This document shows, piece by piece, positions 13,298 to 25,408 of a stretch of DNA of 64,000 nucleotides. The notes below the pieces were generated by a model. That model worked only from the letters and a program-made list of their open reading frames with translations. It ran no database searches and had not been told where the DNA came from. How positions within the stretch are numbered: position 1 is the first letter of the stretch; the number at the start of each line of letters is the position of its first letter. Both the position numbers and the translations under genes were made by a program. Source of the stretch: Auriscalpium vulgare (Eukaryota; Basidiomycota; Agaricomycetes; Russulales; Auriscalpiaceae); contig JAHBBC010000019.1 of NCBI GenBank assembly GCA_019915015.1, positions 310,001-374,000 of the forward strand, read 5' to 3'.

Positions 13298-14143
13298 TTA
13301 TGTACGCAGCCAGGCTGTTTTAGCGATCTTCTTCTGCCTCTTCTGCTCCTTGAAGCGCTCCTGCGACACGACGATCAGAACGCAGGCATAAGCGTGCATC
13401 TAGGTAAGGCTCACCACATCCTTCTTACTCGGCCGCTTCCGCTTCTTCCCATTCGCCTCATCCTCCGCCTCCTGCCGCTTCCTGGCCTCCACTTCCTGCT
13501 CCCAAGAACCAACGTCGAAGTACACCTCGCTCATGCGCTTCGCGCGCTCGTACTCGGACAGGTGCGTCGGATCGCGCCCGTCGGGCTTCGCGAATGCGCC
13601 AGTGCGGGCGTTGAACTTGGCCGTGTAACTGTATGCGCCGCCGGGGGCGGAAGAGCCCGCGAGCGTGGGGTCGAGGTGCGCGAGCGCCGGATCGATGCCC
13701 TGTGCGGCGGCAGCCTCCTGCTGCGCATACATCTGCGCTAGCGCCGCTGGTGCAGATAGACCGGGAGCCGCGTCATCCTTCTCGCCGGCGTCGCCGGCGG
13801 GAGGGGATGTCGTGGTAGACGGGTTCGCGGAAACTGGCTCCGACTGCACGGGGTTCTCCCATGTCGTGTGTTGCGTGACGGCGTTGAAGAAGTAGTACGC
13901 GCCGTGCGACGGTGACCATATGGCCTGCCAGTCGCCGGCGGTGGGCGGCCCAGTGCCAGCGACGTTTGACGAGGACGAGGCGGGGTTCTCAGTGGCGGCG
14001 GAAGCAGAGGTCGAGGCCACTGGTGGCGTTGGTGCTGTCTCTACATCGTCGGAGGATGCAGAGTCGACTGGAGAAACATCCGCGGACGCCTTCAAAGATG
14101 CCTCAGGCGTCGGGGAGGGGCTCTTGCTCGCTGCGGGGGACAT
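13298..14143 (-). CDS. WW-domain protein
   Basis: Two exons: 13415-14143 and 13298-13360, with a phase-0 GT-AG intron at 13361-13414. I chose the ATG at 14143 (MSPAASKSPSPTPEASL) because the longer frame to 14350 overlaps the divergent gene's start. A Ser/Ala/Pro-rich N-terminus is followed by one WW domain with both signature Trp (WQAIWSPSHGAYYFFN and TTWENP), which binds proline-rich peptides. The C-terminal half holds YTAKFNARTGAF and SEYERAKRMSEVYFD, and the end is Lys/Arg-rich (GKKRKRPSKKD, then ERFKEQKRQKKIAKTAW), probably a nuclear signal. This layout suggests a nuclear splicing- or RNA-processing factor, but that is inference. Confidence 0.85.
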
Positions 14144-14333
14144 TGGGGACGAGGTAATCGGAGTGGCAGCGCAAGTGGCTGAGCCCGTTTCATTCAAACT
14201 CCGGCACCCGATAAGGAAAGGATCTACCACGGTCGAGCTGCCCAGTGCCCGCGACGACGACCTTGACCTTGATCTCTCAGCCGCTGCTACCTTACATTGA
14301 TCCCCACACCACCACCAAGCCAGCTCATTCGAG

Positions 14334-15498
14334 ATGAGTGAAAGTCCCATGTCTCTCCCGGTGCCTAGTACGCAGCCGCTGCGGTCCGCGATGAAGCACC
14401 CATCGCGTCCGCCGACGCCCGCTGCGGGGTCGCCGCCTGTGTCGCCCTACATCCACAGCTCGCCCCTTCTTGTCCCGGGATCGTCCTCTACTATGTTCGC
14501 GCATAACTCAGGCAGCACGCAGAACTCGCCTTCGTACTTCACCATGCCCGGGAGCAGTCCCTCACAGCCCACGGGCCTCGCCCTCAGCACGTACAGCACT
14601 GTATCCCCTTCGCAATCCACTTTTCTCCACGCGCATACGTCTTCCCAGGGCTACACACCGAAAGTCTCCTTCGACACGTTCGAGAACCCGGCGGCCTCGA
14701 TGTTCTCGTTTACCCTGCAGGTCAAGTCGGACGGCTACGAGCGCACGCGCAGTACGCGTGTCTTCCTGTGCGCCTCAAGCCCCGACGAGAGTGGACGGCA
14801 AGCGTTGGATTGGGCGATCGAGAGCCTCGTCCAGGACGGCGACGAGCTGATCGTGTTCCGCGGCGTGGATCAGGAATACTTGGGTAAGCGCCAATGCGGG
14901 CGGTCCTCGCCTATTTACCTGTTGACCCCTGCTCACCATGAGTCGTTTTTCCAGAGAAAGACCACGACCTTGTTCGCGATGAAGCACGGGAACTCTTGCA
15001 TCGCACACAAGAAAAGTGCAAAGATATTGATCCTACGCGCAAGGTGAGTACTTCCGCGATCCCCGTGCCGCCGTCAACCCACACCACCACCACACTAGTT
15101 GTCCCTCATCGTCGAGTTCATTGGCGGAAAAGTGACAACGACCATCGACCGCCTCATCGCGCTGTACCGCCCTGACTCTGTCGTCGTCGGCACCCGCGGC
15201 GTCCGAGGCATGAAGCAGGCGTGGGGCGCCGCATTCGGCTCGCCGGGCATGGGCGGGGTTTCCAAGTACTGCCTCAGCCACTCCCCCGTGCCTATCATCG
15301 TCGTGCGCCCGGAGAGCAAGGTGCGGAAAACGCTTGATAAGCGGCGAGCCGACCCGAAGCGGGGAACGCATTTCGACGAGTAAGCAATTCGTGGTGATGC
15401 TGCCTGCTCACGCTAACATCTTTGGTTGTAGGGAAAGGCTGCGACGACAGAGAAGCCATATTCCTAATGTACCCATCACATCCACGCTCACGCGATAG
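14334..15498 (+). CDS. Universal stress protein (UspA-like domain)
   Basis: Four exons: 14334-14883, 14955-15043, 15099-15379 and 15432-15498, giving 328 residues; splice phases check. The N-terminal ~125 residues are Ser/Pro/Thr-rich and probably disordered. The Usp fold begins at TRVFLCASSPDESGRQALDW, includes a helix-rich middle and ends with DSVVVGTRGVRGMKQAWG and SKYCLSHSPVPIIVV. The glycine pattern G(x)RG...S resembles the ATP-binding loop of ATP-type Usp proteins. A short basic tail follows. Such fungal proteins are cytosolic and stress-linked. It is divergent from the WW-domain gene with a gap of about 190 bp, so the two may share a promoter. Confidence 0.9.
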
Positions 15499-16564
15499 AC
15501 TCACCGGCACCGTACGCCGTAACCCCTTCCCTGTCATGTAATAACTAGCTTTCGATTTCCTTCCGTCTCACTCACTTGGGCTCTGGTTTATTTCAACTTT
15601 AGCATTGTTTTGTAGATGTAACTACGACGTCACCTCTGAGACAACGGCTGACGTCGTGCGGAAGCACTCGTCCCTGCCTCCGCGGTTCCACTCCGCGGTC
15701 TTGATTTGGACCTTCTTGCCTCTCCCTCCTGCATCGCCCTTTCCCTCAGCTCGTCCTCAATATCAATGTCTACGCTTACACCTGCAGGGAGGTGTCCTCG
15801 CAAGGGACCGCCCTCATACTCGCAAAGCGACATCACAGTTTTGCGCGCGATACCAAGACACCTATATTCGTCGCCGGCGTCTCAGCGTGCACGCACAACC
15901 AAGTTTCATACCAAACACTCGTGTTGTGAGCCTTCATTCGATTTCAAAGTGGTTTGAACGTACTGACTATGGGCCGCGATCGTAGTGGCTATGGAAATAT
16001 CGTTTGAGGACATCTTTCTCGCGAACGCAGAAAGGCCCTTGTCCTCGCCTGACTCGGTTACCTCTCGCCAGGCGAGAGAGGTAGCGCAGTGCGTAGTAAT
16101 TGAGCGTATGGATGGGCTGAACCCGCACTCTTCGAATCCAGATTTGTGAGTGTGTCACACGACCTTGGCAGATGGAGTTCACTGAGCTTCATCGCAGGTC
16201 CATAGCTACCATTTCACACCTAGAAACTCTCTCTGAAGAGACAAATACTGGCACGTAGCGCAAGCACACATGCACACCCTCAGTATTATTTGCGCACGAA
16301 TGGTTTGCCATCGCCTGTTGAGACTACACAATGACTTGGGTTTCCTGGCGCCGCTGCAACTATGTCGCTCACCCAGATCATTGGAAGTATAGGGATTACT
16401 CGCTCACCGGCGGCTGCGGCACGGCGGGCCGGACATAGCCGTCACGCTGTCACGGCAAATCCCATTGGGCATTCGTCACGCTCCTCTCCGCTACTCTCCT
16501 CTGACTCTGAGGATACAGCAGTTTACTAACAAACTCACGCTCAAGTCTCACACATCCGCGTAAA
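15499..16564. other. Intergenic
   Basis: No gene recognised. It contains the 3' end of the Usp transcript and the promoter of the small gene at 16565. A hairpin-like stretch cctctcgccaggcgagagagg sits near 16061-16082. tRNA-like A- and B-box fragments near 16080-16140 do not fold. Confidence 0.4.
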
Positions 16565-16916
16565 ATGAGCGAGAAAGGTGGCTTCTCCAGCTCCTCCTAC
16601 GGTGACTACACCTATTTGGCGATCGGGATGAACATCCAGGTACGCCTGCCCCCTATCCCTGCCCCAGTAGCAGCCCCCCTGCTCATCGAACTCGTATAGG
16701 GCAACCACTACTGCAAGCGCGACTACGGGAACGGGTCGAACGCCTACCACTACTCCAACAGGTCAGTCGCGCAAGCTCTTCCGATAGTCGACGCCTCATA
16801 TGTTCTGCAGAGACGGGAGCTACTACTACAGCAACCCGGACGGGAGCACGTACTTTAACAACGGGAAAGGGTATGAGCGGTACACGTCCCCGAGCGGGAA
16901 CACCACCGGGAATTAA
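16565..16916 (+). CDS. Small Tyr/Gly/Ser-rich protein (80 aa), function unknown
   Basis: Three exons: 16565-16639, 16700-16761 and 16811-16916, with matching phases and canonical GT-AG introns. The product is 80 residues, rich in Tyr, Gly, Ser and Asn. It contains short repeated elements such as NHYCKRDYGNGSNAYHYSN and DGSYYYSNPDGSTYFNNG, which suggest a small beta-repeat fold. There is no signal peptide or membrane segment. Clean splicing with synonymous-looking codon bias (many GGG, TAC, AAC) supports a real gene. I do not recognise the family. Confidence 0.7.
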
Positions 16917-17902
16917 GGTGTCGCTTGCGCGAGGTTCCTAGCCCAGGTGAGCGTGTTCGGGGGCTCCGCGCTTCATTGGGGCTTATGCTTGTGACACAGT
17001 ACTTATCGATGCATCCTGTGTACGATATTGATGAGGCGTGATGTTGTGTGAAAGTCCTTTTATCCTATCCTTCATTCGAACGGCCGGCTGGTCGGTTAGT
17101 CTGCGAACTGGTCCTCCATTCGATCCGGCGGCAACCGCGACCACCGCCCGAGGAGACGAACAGACCTCGGAGTCCGCGTTCACCGTAAGTACCGTTGACG
17201 ATCTTTTGAGCGCCGCGTCTACGTACCGTCTGGGCTCTGTACGAGGTAGCCACATCTTGTACTGAAGGTCAGGCTAGCTTCCTACGTCACAGGACTGAGT
17301 TAGTTGGTGACTTTTCCGTCTCAGTGAACTGTCCCTATCGCCGGAAGAATCAGCTCTATGTTCAGGTCATGCAAACACCTGAAGCATAACCATACAGGGC
17401 ATCGTCTGGTCACCTCTGGCGTACCCTAGAAGTAAGTGCACCCTAGCTCAGTGCCGTGAGCATTGACAGGACAGAAAATCTTAAACAAGCTCTAACCGTC
17501 ATCACTTGTCCATTTCCCTTCCCTTGGTCGCGAGCAATAGGGAATTGCAAGGAGCGCATCACCGACGTGGCGTAATAATAACTGCGACATGCCCCCAAAA
17601 TTGTGATATTCCCCATCGATATACAATACTTCACAGATTTGTATACTATTAGTTGCCGTAGGCATTTCATGGATATCGTGCTAATGGCGATTTCCAAGTG
17701 TTGTGGTGGGAGGAGCCGCGGGGTAGGCACGTCATCAGCAAAACCGTCGAAATGTTACAGCCGGTTACAGCCGATTTCAGCGGCTGTGATACGCGCGGCG
17801 GATTATAACCCTTTATGATGCTATTATGATGTACCCCAGGGTTTTCCAAAGGTATTCTAATGTACCCGAGGCTTTACATAGGTATCACAATGTACAGTAA
17901 TG
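16917..17902. other. Intergenic
   Basis: No gene seen. The 17800-17900 part is AT-rich with repeated tatgatg and atgtac words. Convergent transcripts from 16565 (+) and 17903 (-) end here. Confidence 0.4.
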
Positions 17903-19740
17903 CTACCAGGTACAAAATAATACAAGTGCGCGCCTGTTACGAGGCGCGAACCCGACCAAGTCGAGCAACTGCTCGTCAAGGGCGAGTCCTTGGGGCTCAT
18001 CGTCGTCGCTGTTCCGGCCTCCCTCGTCCCCGTCGTCGCTGTTATGGTCGTCATTGTCCGAGTCCTCGTCCTGCTCGCCCTCGCTGTTGTCCGACATGTA
18101 CTGTTCGAGCTCTTCGTCCTCGTCCTCCTTGAGCTCGGCCTCTAGCACCATGCCTGCTTCGCGCAGCAACTTGACGAGCGTCTTCCTTAGCGCCTTGTCA
18201 CAGGAGCGTGTCGACACGTGGCCAACTCCACAGCCCAAGAAATGCATGAGCATGTCGCAGTCAGCAATCCTGCAAAAGCTAAGCAGCGGCGACCCCGTGT
18301 GAGAAAATGGAGCTTACATCATGTTGACATAGAGGACCTCCCAGTCCTGATCTTTGTCTGCAGCCCTGCGAGCGATTGACGGCGCGAGACGTGAGGCTGT
18401 CCGAGATGGAAGCAAGACATTAGGTGAAAACCTGGAATGCCAGCGTGTCAGCGCCAGCCGGCCTCTGGGGCAACGATGACGCCGCGACGAAGTGCCGCAG
18501 GGTCACGGATGATGTCGATCAATGAGTAGACGACGCAGGGCGGGGCGAGGCTGGATGCAGAGGATGGGGAGTGCGCCGACGGGGGCGCGGCGTGCGCAAG
18601 ACAGATCCTCCTTTGCAGTGGACTGCGCCGGTCGCTTCTGCCGCCAGTCTCAGCGGCTCCTCCGTCGCCTCCCTCCGACCCTGAAACACGCACTGCCGTG
18701 TGCCGCGCGCATCGGCGAGGCAACCGGGGAGTGTCATACCGCAGCCCCGAGCGCGTGCGCGGCAGTCAGCAGACCCTGCTCGGCGTCGATCACCCACTGC
18801 TCCTTGAGCACTTCGCGGGCGACTTCACCTGTCCAGAGCGTTTGGCAGGTACGGCAGTGGCCATCGTTGGAAGGGCCACCTCTTCTGCCTCGGACTGCAA
18901 ACCTAGATTCGCCGCGCGCTGCGCATCGAACGTAGCTTGGCGTGACGGTATGCCTCCAGCCCCATCTCTCGCAGATGATTTTCTTGCCGGCGATGACGCC
19001 TATGGTCTTGGTGAGAGCGGAAGAGGAGCGTGTGGGTGAGTCGAGAGGGAGATTGTCTGATGTTAAGTCAACCGAGAGGCACGCGAGAGAGGAGTCACGC
19101 TAGATGTCCGTCTACCTCTAAATCGAAATGTCTGGGCCCCGGCGCTGCGGGACGACTATTGGGTCGTGGTGTCTTTGAGAAGACCAGCAGGGAATGTGGA
19201 ATTAGTATCGAGATCAGCGCGCTCGCTGGGGTATTCGTGCGGACCACAGCCGGCGCGAACATGCTGCTAACAAGGGCGTTGGCGGCATTGTGGGTGAGAT
19301 AGGTCGACTATCACGAGGAAAGGCAAGCCACAGAAGGATTCAGGTAGACTCCGCAGACGGCGGTTCCGCAGCTATGTGCATTCTTAGAGTGGAGCGACAT
19401 GTCAGAGTCAGACCACTTACATTGATGTTCTTCAGCGACCCGGATAACGAAATATCGGGCTGGAGCATGGCGATCTCGACGTACCACGCCCTGAGGGTTG
19501 TCAAGTCTTGTACTGTAGGTACTTCATAAACCTTGTGAGACAATGCGGACGGGAGTACTCACGACGCGTAAGTAATCGCTTCCTGGCGCTTCTTCTCCTG
19601 GTCTCCTGAATGACATCAATCAGTCACAACGACGTGGCCGAGCTCACCACTCACCCAGGCTACCTGTGCTCCCATTCGACGGCAGAGGGACTCGCTGATG
19701 AGATTGAGGAGGTGATCCGCGACATTGTACCCAGCCTGGT
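17903..19740 (-). CDS. Hypothetical multi-exon protein with acidic C-terminus
   Basis: Not recognised. The clearest part is the last exon, 17903 to about 18267: after DWEVLYVNMM the frame joins across an intron to MLMHFLGCGVGHVSTRSCDK and KTLVKLLREAGMVLEAEL. Then comes an Asp/Glu/Ser-rich stretch and LALDEQLLDLVGFAP before the stop. Likely upstream exons on the same strand encode VYEVPTVQDLTTLRAWYVEI and MLQPDISLSGSLKNIN (about 19400-19515), QEKKRQEAITYAS (about 19570-19610) and GYNVADHLLNLISESLCRR (about 19660-19735). The 5' end and middle exons are uncertain and the model may be partly decayed. Confidence 0.4.
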
Positions 19741-21779
19741 ATGGTCATGCGCGGTGAAGCGGTCTGCAGGTGTGAATCCACCAAGGGCTGCATACAGCGG
19801 CCATGTGCAAGGAGGAGGATGCAGTCGAAGAGTGTGGCGCGCCGACGCGGCGCAGCAGCGCGGCGACTACGGGCACGTTCGCGAGCGAGCTCGATAACGG
19901 GCTCTTGAGCCTGCCTTGGAGTTGGTCTGATAGCTGCTGCCCGGAGAGCAAATGTCGGTCGACTCGTCCGGCGAGGACATCTGGACGCGCCGAACGCGGG
20001 GTTGTTGACAAATCGTGGGCGGAGTGGGGAGTGCCGCTCCGGCCTGCCCGTTGTTTATACTCTAGCCACAGACAACGAGCGGTGGGGCGAAAGCGGCGCG
20101 CGGGCGGATGGTACGACGAGCACCGCCGACACCTGACAACGGTGACCTGGCAAGAGTGTCAGCAGATCGCCGAGGACGCGCAGCGCGCGGTGCATTACAC
20201 ACCTCGTCGTGCCCAGTGTCGGCAGCTCAAGCGCGAAGCCACGCTGAGCTAACTCGCGCGTAGATGCTGCCCTCGCTGGCGCGGTTTCCTCTGTGCGGCC
20301 TCCTGCGAACTTGAAGTATTTTGCAGTGCAGTCGACGGGGGTACTTATGGTAATGGCGATGAGGCATTCGCTGACGCGCGACATAGCCGTGAGCTTAAGT
20401 TGGCTGGTTCCGAGGGAGCGCTGCACAGATATCAGCAGTGCTGGAACACGAAATTCAAGCCGCACCTACATCGACGTCACGCAACACACCTCGTCATCAA
20501 ATCTTCACGATAATTTCTGCGACTGGGTCGAGCTGTCGGGAGCTGCTGCGCATGGAAGATGTTCATCGGAGGGCCCAGCAGCGCGAGTGGCTGCTTGCCA
20601 TCGGGTGTGCGCCAGGAAATTTAGTAGGAAGTTGTGGTAGCGGGCAAGAAGTGCGTAGCGGAGCTGGACTTTGAGTGGGAGAGAAGAGGGTAGCGACAGC
20701 GGCCTCTTTGGAGGGTGTCGGGGACTTTGGCTGGGACGACCGCTGGCCGGGCGTGTAACGTAGCCTTGCAGAGCAAAATGGCAGGCTGTATGCGGGTCGC
20801 TATCTTGACTCTGACGCGTCGCGTCGCGCTTTCAAAGTCCGCTCCTCGCCCATATATAGGACCGTGGAGCGCGTTCGCTGTCTCGATGCTCCTTCCCTCC
20901 CTCCTTCGTCCTGCCGGTAAACGCTTGCCCGTCTCCTCCTTGTGCATCTGCCAGTAAGTGCTCTTGCGCTCACATTAACGCGTGCTGACTGACAACGAGC
21001 CAAGGTTCTTTCACTGCCTGCATCGAAGAGCCGGATCTCTAGGTAAGCGCACATATATGCGCCATCATATAGCTCTGACGTCTTCTGCTAGCAGTTCTCG
21101 GCGCGTGGCTGCTGGAACCCGGTCGGCTCCCTAGGTATGTGACATAGCCTCCTCGCCTTCCCGATCTGACAGCGGATTTGCAGCATCACGTCTGCGATAA
21201 CTTCGAAGAGCTCATGAGGTACGCTCGCCACTCGCCACTCACATTCTGCTGGCTTAACATGTGTTCCAGTGCCTCTGACGTTCGCCGACTCCTACCACCC
21301 ATCCTCGGCAACTTTCCGCGCGCATATATGTACTTCCCTTGCACGAGGTCCCGTGTATACAGTGATAGCTTTGTATTTCCGTACCCTCGATATTATCTTG
21401 CTGCGCTCTCTCTTGTCCTACGCTTGTCCGCCCGTTTCGTTGTAATCATCTGTACCGGCGCCCTCAATATGATCTCTCATTATGATGTTCTCACTCGTGT
21501 GATAATCAATTATAATCTGCCTGGATCCCTATAATATGAGCGCAGAATTATGAACAGGGTGTCGTATCATATCCAGGGCTACCGAATCACAACCAAAAGA
21601 GCATTATGCTTATCGGCTATAATGCCCCCTACCGGATTCCAGCGCATTATAGCGAAAGGTCGGATTATGGCCATTATAATCGATTATAATGCTACATAAA
21701 AATATTTCGATTTTGCTGATGGTGCCGCTTCGCACGCTGATACGCCTCGCCCCGCGCTGCGAGGCGATCGTTACGGAAT
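19741..21779. other. Intergenic, possibly the 5' part of the acidic-protein gene
   Basis: GC-rich to about 21000 with shadow ORFs on both strands, then AT-richer. Nothing is confidently coding. Around 21480-21700 the words tataat and attata recur, ending in a perfect 20-bp palindrome (listed separately). Confidence 0.35.
21672..21691. repeat. 20-bp perfect palindrome
   Basis: cattataatcgattataatg equals its own reverse complement. It sits at the end of a 200-bp patch with several partial copies of the half-site (caattataatc near 21508, ctataatatg near 21531, ctataatgcc near 21619). It could be a binding site for a dimeric factor or a relic of a transposon end. Confidence 0.6.
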
Positions 21780-23600
21780 TTTCGCACTTTCGTCAAGTCG
21801 ACAGATACACAATTCCGGAGATCGCAGCGTTGCGCAGCAGTGCTCCGACCACTCGATTAGTTCTTCCGACCGCTCGCAAGATCGGAGCCAGAGTTCCGAC
21901 CGTTGGAGTCTTGCAGAGCTGTCGCGCAATCAGAATCATACCTTGGACACCACGCTCGGACCAGCAACTCCGTCGCACGTATCACACGCAGTCATCCGAC
22001 CACTCGCTCATCGTTCCGATTGCCGCCATGCGACCTCGAGCACAGCGTCTCCCACAGTTGTCACAATGCGTCGGAATTCCATCAGACATTTCGATCATTG
22101 AGATCATCGTTTCAGCACGTGTGCCACGTCTCTCCGACGTCTCTGCGACTTCTGAGTACCCCCACAGTTGCGCCATTGTCCTCCGACCATTGTCTAGCCC
22201 AGCTCTCGAGTTTGCGCCACATTCCTTTGATCCCGATTGTTCTGCGGTCGGACCAGCGCTCCGATTATCCCTCCACCGTTCCGACCATCGCACGCGCAAC
22301 ACCGGAGCATTCTTCCAACTGTTCGACGAGTTGCAAGATCGCAACACTCACCTGCGACCCCCTCGCACGTCGGAGTGCATTCTACCATTCGCCACGCCTC
22401 CATTGTCTCCTGTTCTGGTCGTATTGTCTTGTTCGACATTGTAGGATGTCTCTCCCACACTTCTTGACAGCGCAGATCGTTTTCCATGCGCTTGCACTGC
22501 CCTCCTGACAGCGCTGATCACTTGCTCCACATTGTTCTCCACAGCATCGCAGACCTTCTGATATGTTCTATAGACTCTCCCCCATTGTCTGTACCATGTG
22601 CGACTTGCGCACCATCGTTTGCTTTTGTTCCGACTTGTTTTCCTTTGTTCCGGCTCCATTCTCGATCAGACTCGTACTGTAGCGGTCGAAACACATAAAT
22701 AGCGGTCGCATCCATGCTGCAATACAGATTCGGTTCCCCCCGCACGGTTCAGATCTCATTCGACGCCCATAACACCTCGTCTCTATCGTATAGTTAGCTC
22801 GAGGCTAGCTCTGTCGCCTTTGCCTTTGCCTTTGTCTTTGTCGTCGTCGTCGTCCTGCACTCAGCTTATCGTTCTCCTCGCTCTCATCTTGTTCCATCGT
22901 TGTCCCATTTGCCGTTGCCCTCGCACTTTGTCGCTCCGACCGTCTTGCGACATCAGGAGATCGCAGTCGCGTTCCGCTCGTCCCGCAGCGATCGCAACAT
23001 CGATCGGCGTGCTCGCACCACTCATTCCTATCCTCCGACCACCGCCCCCGCTCCTCCGACCGTCCACACGCCTCTGCGTCGTTGCCTGCACGACTCGTCG
23101 TCGCTCCGACCGTCTTGCGACCTCGGAGATCGCAGTCTTGACTCTGTCGTCTCGCAGCGGTCGCAGCCTCGATCGCACCACTCGCACCACTTGTCCACAC
23201 ATTCCGACCATCGCATCTGCGCCTCCGACCCCTCATCGACGACTCTCCGATCGACCACGCATTCCGACCAGCGCATCCGATCGCACACCTCCCCACACTC
23301 GTCGGAGACGCACTCCGATTGTCTTCGGGACCCTGACACTCACTCGCACACATCACGGTACCCTCACCAGCGCTCTAGGGATCTGGTATCTGACACATTA
23401 CCACCCTACTACCTGTGGGTGCCCATCAACGCATTGGCGGCAGACGTCGACGCGCAAATTGCCCCGACTCGAGACTCGGAACTGGAGGCGACTGAACGTG
23501 TCTGAGCCCGCGGCACAGATACCCTCGAGCTGCAAGCATAGGGTGACGCTCTGCACCGAAAGCGGAACGAGGCACCACCTGCACAAGCGCTAGGGATGGT
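21780..23600. repeat. Low-complexity TCCGAC-rich region
   Basis: About 1.8 kb in which tccgac, ctccgacc, tcgcac and cagatcgc-like words recur dozens of times, leaving all frames long, open and Ser/Arg/Thr/Pro-rich on the plus strand. A longer unit is repeated: ctccgaccgtcttgcgac at about 22935 and again at about 23105. The many overlapping open frames are best explained by this composition rather than by a gene. Confidence 0.65.
22814..22855. repeat. Microsatellite (gcctttt-like hexamer then gtc triplets)
   Basis: Three copies of tgcctt/gccttt followed by tttgtc and then four to five gtc triplets, inside the TCCGAC-rich region. Confidence 0.75.
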
Positions 23601-23953
23601 GTGCGGGTCACAACTTTCGCGCGACAAAGATAGGATAGAGCGTGGGTTCCGAACTCTCTTCGTTCTCTCTCTCTGGCCTTTCTGCCTGACTGCTGGCGCC
23701 AGACGGCGCCGTTTTCATTCAGACCGGCCTTACAAAGCCTTTAAAGAAGACTCCGCCTTGGCTGGTCTTCTTCGTGCAACGTTCTCCTTTCGCGCCTACA
23801 TCGATAAAGCCGAGGAAAGACCCTCATGACAGCAGTGCGGATGTCATTGTGGATACTGTACTCAGCTGATGTTTTGTGCAGCGGCAGAAAGGGCTAGCCT
23901 ACCAGCTGAATGTATATATGACAGGGGAGCCAGCACACAATTTGCAGGTCAAA

Positions 23954-24734
23954 ATGTCTCTCCTCAAAGCCGCTCTCTTATTCGCTGCGTTAATCAGTCA
24001 ACAAATCGCTCTCGTAATTCCATCCAGGCCACGGACGGAGGAGAAGAAAAGGGCGGATGAAACCAAGGCTCCAGCCAGCTTCTTCTTCATAGAGACTTTC
24101 GGAGTCGGTCTTAGCAAGTTTATAAGGGTGCATCTACATGGAAGGAATTTTATGACGGCTGGGCTGATCTAGTGTGATGCAGACATATGTGACTTGCATT
24201 CTCTTCGCCGAGGCTGCCGTCGCCTTCGCTGTGGCCGAGCCCAACATCGCTGTCTCGCAGCGCGTGCTCAGCATCTTGAACGCATATTCAATCACGCCTC
24301 CGAGCATCTACACATCACCTGTGTTCATTGCGGGTGTAGCGTTCACCTTTCTTGGGTCAATGATCCGGAAGCTATGCTTTCGCGAGATGGGCCGCCTCTT
24401 CACATATCAGCTCTCCCTTCGCGACAAGCACAAGCTTATAACCACAGGCCCATACTCGATTGTCCGCCATCCCAGCTATTCCGGCCTGGTGTTCGTCATG
24501 GTGGGCCCACTGTTATGTGTAATGGCGCCGGGCACTTGGTGGACGGAGGCAGCGATCATCAAGATGCCAGGTGGCAGGATCCTGGCTGGGGTTTGGGTGT
24601 CCATGAACACGTTTATTTCGCTAGTTATCATCAGAGCATGGAAGGAAGATGTTATGTTGCAGAAGGAGTTCGGCCCAGAGTGGGGAGAGTATGCGGAACG
24701 AGTTCCTTATTGTTTGTTCCCTGGGCTGATTTGA
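23954..24734 (+). CDS. Isoprenylcysteine carboxyl methyltransferase-like membrane protein
   Basis: Start at 23954 gives MSLLKAALLFAALISQQIAL, a membrane segment, followed by a charged loop. The second exon from about 24183 encodes further hydrophobic segments. It carries the ICMT/PEMT-type core TTGPYSIVRHPSYSGLVFV, including the RHPxYxG motif, and a C-terminal block EDVMLQKEFGPEWGEYAERV with the acidic residues typical of the family, ending VPYCLFPGLI. The family methylates C-terminal prenylcysteines in the ER membrane, using S-adenosylmethionine. The splice between exons (donor 24104-24118, acceptor 24182) is not resolved. Size and motif order fit the family. Confidence 0.75.
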
Positions 24735-24984
24735 AACACGTATGTACGGGTCACCGTCTCTGATCACGACATAGGTCGAATAGACATCGGAACAGCAAAT
24801 GCTACAGAATGTCCATGCAGTTAGCTACTGGAAACGATGAGTTCACACTCAGGCCGGCAGTACTTGACTTCTTCCGAATTCGGGCTACATCAACTACCGA
24901 GCTGTCACTAAGCGACATTATGGGAGCTAGAAATACAGTCAGACAGGGAGGAAGGATTCTGTAAACGGAACAGACCCGTGGCTG

Positions 24985-25408
24985 GCAATGATACTGGCAG
25001 CACGTTCGGCGATAATGTATGTCGGTGCCTGAGTGTGCGCAGCAGGAATAAAGGGCTGCACAACGGTATTTAGGCATTTAGTGGACCAAGGCTGAAGTAC
25101 GAACACATACGAAAATGCTGGAATCCACGACACGCAGGCCAATGGTGCCCTTCACGGTTAGGTCGGGATTCACCACACCATTAGAAGCATTGAAGGCGGA
25201 CATTGCTGCCGTTCCCACTGGGTGGAGGACGGTGGTAGCGTAACTGCGAGCGTATGCCTCAATTTCTGCGTCTGTTTGCGCTGCAGCTAATAGCGGGAAT
25301 TCACCCGTAATATAGTCTGCAAATACCGGGGCCGAGACGAGTCGTCGGGATGCCTTGATGGCCTCACGCATGATGGCAATGTCGACCAGGGCAGAAAAGA
25401 AATTGGGG
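24985..25408 (-). pseudogene. GMC oxidoreductase C-terminal fragment
   Basis: Minus-strand remnant closely matching GMC gene 1 at about 8350-8760. It includes NFFSALVDIAIMREAIKASR, AYARSYATTVLHPVGTAAMS (catalytic His), NASNGVVNPDLTVKGTIGLR, a conserved last intron and HTQAPTYIIAERAASI. It starts abruptly at the exon matching DPNFFSAP; nothing upstream matches the N-terminal 70 percent. Its last residues diverge from SLTWWER. Its orientation is opposite to GMC gene 1, mirroring the inverted MFS copies. Confidence 0.85.

Noticed and set aside
14018..14350. N-terminal extension of the WW-domain gene to 14350
   Set aside because: The extra residues overlap the start of the divergent stress-protein gene and read like promoter sequence; the ATG at 14143 is more plausible.
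16060..16150. Possible tRNA (A-box-like tagcgcagtgcg and B-box-like ttcgaatcca)
   Set aside because: No acceptor stem or T-arm pairing could be formed on either strand.
22348..23356. Several long overlapping ORFs on both strands (up to 257 aa)
   Set aside because: They arise from the TCCGAC-rich composition, occur in many frames at once and show no domain or splice pattern.
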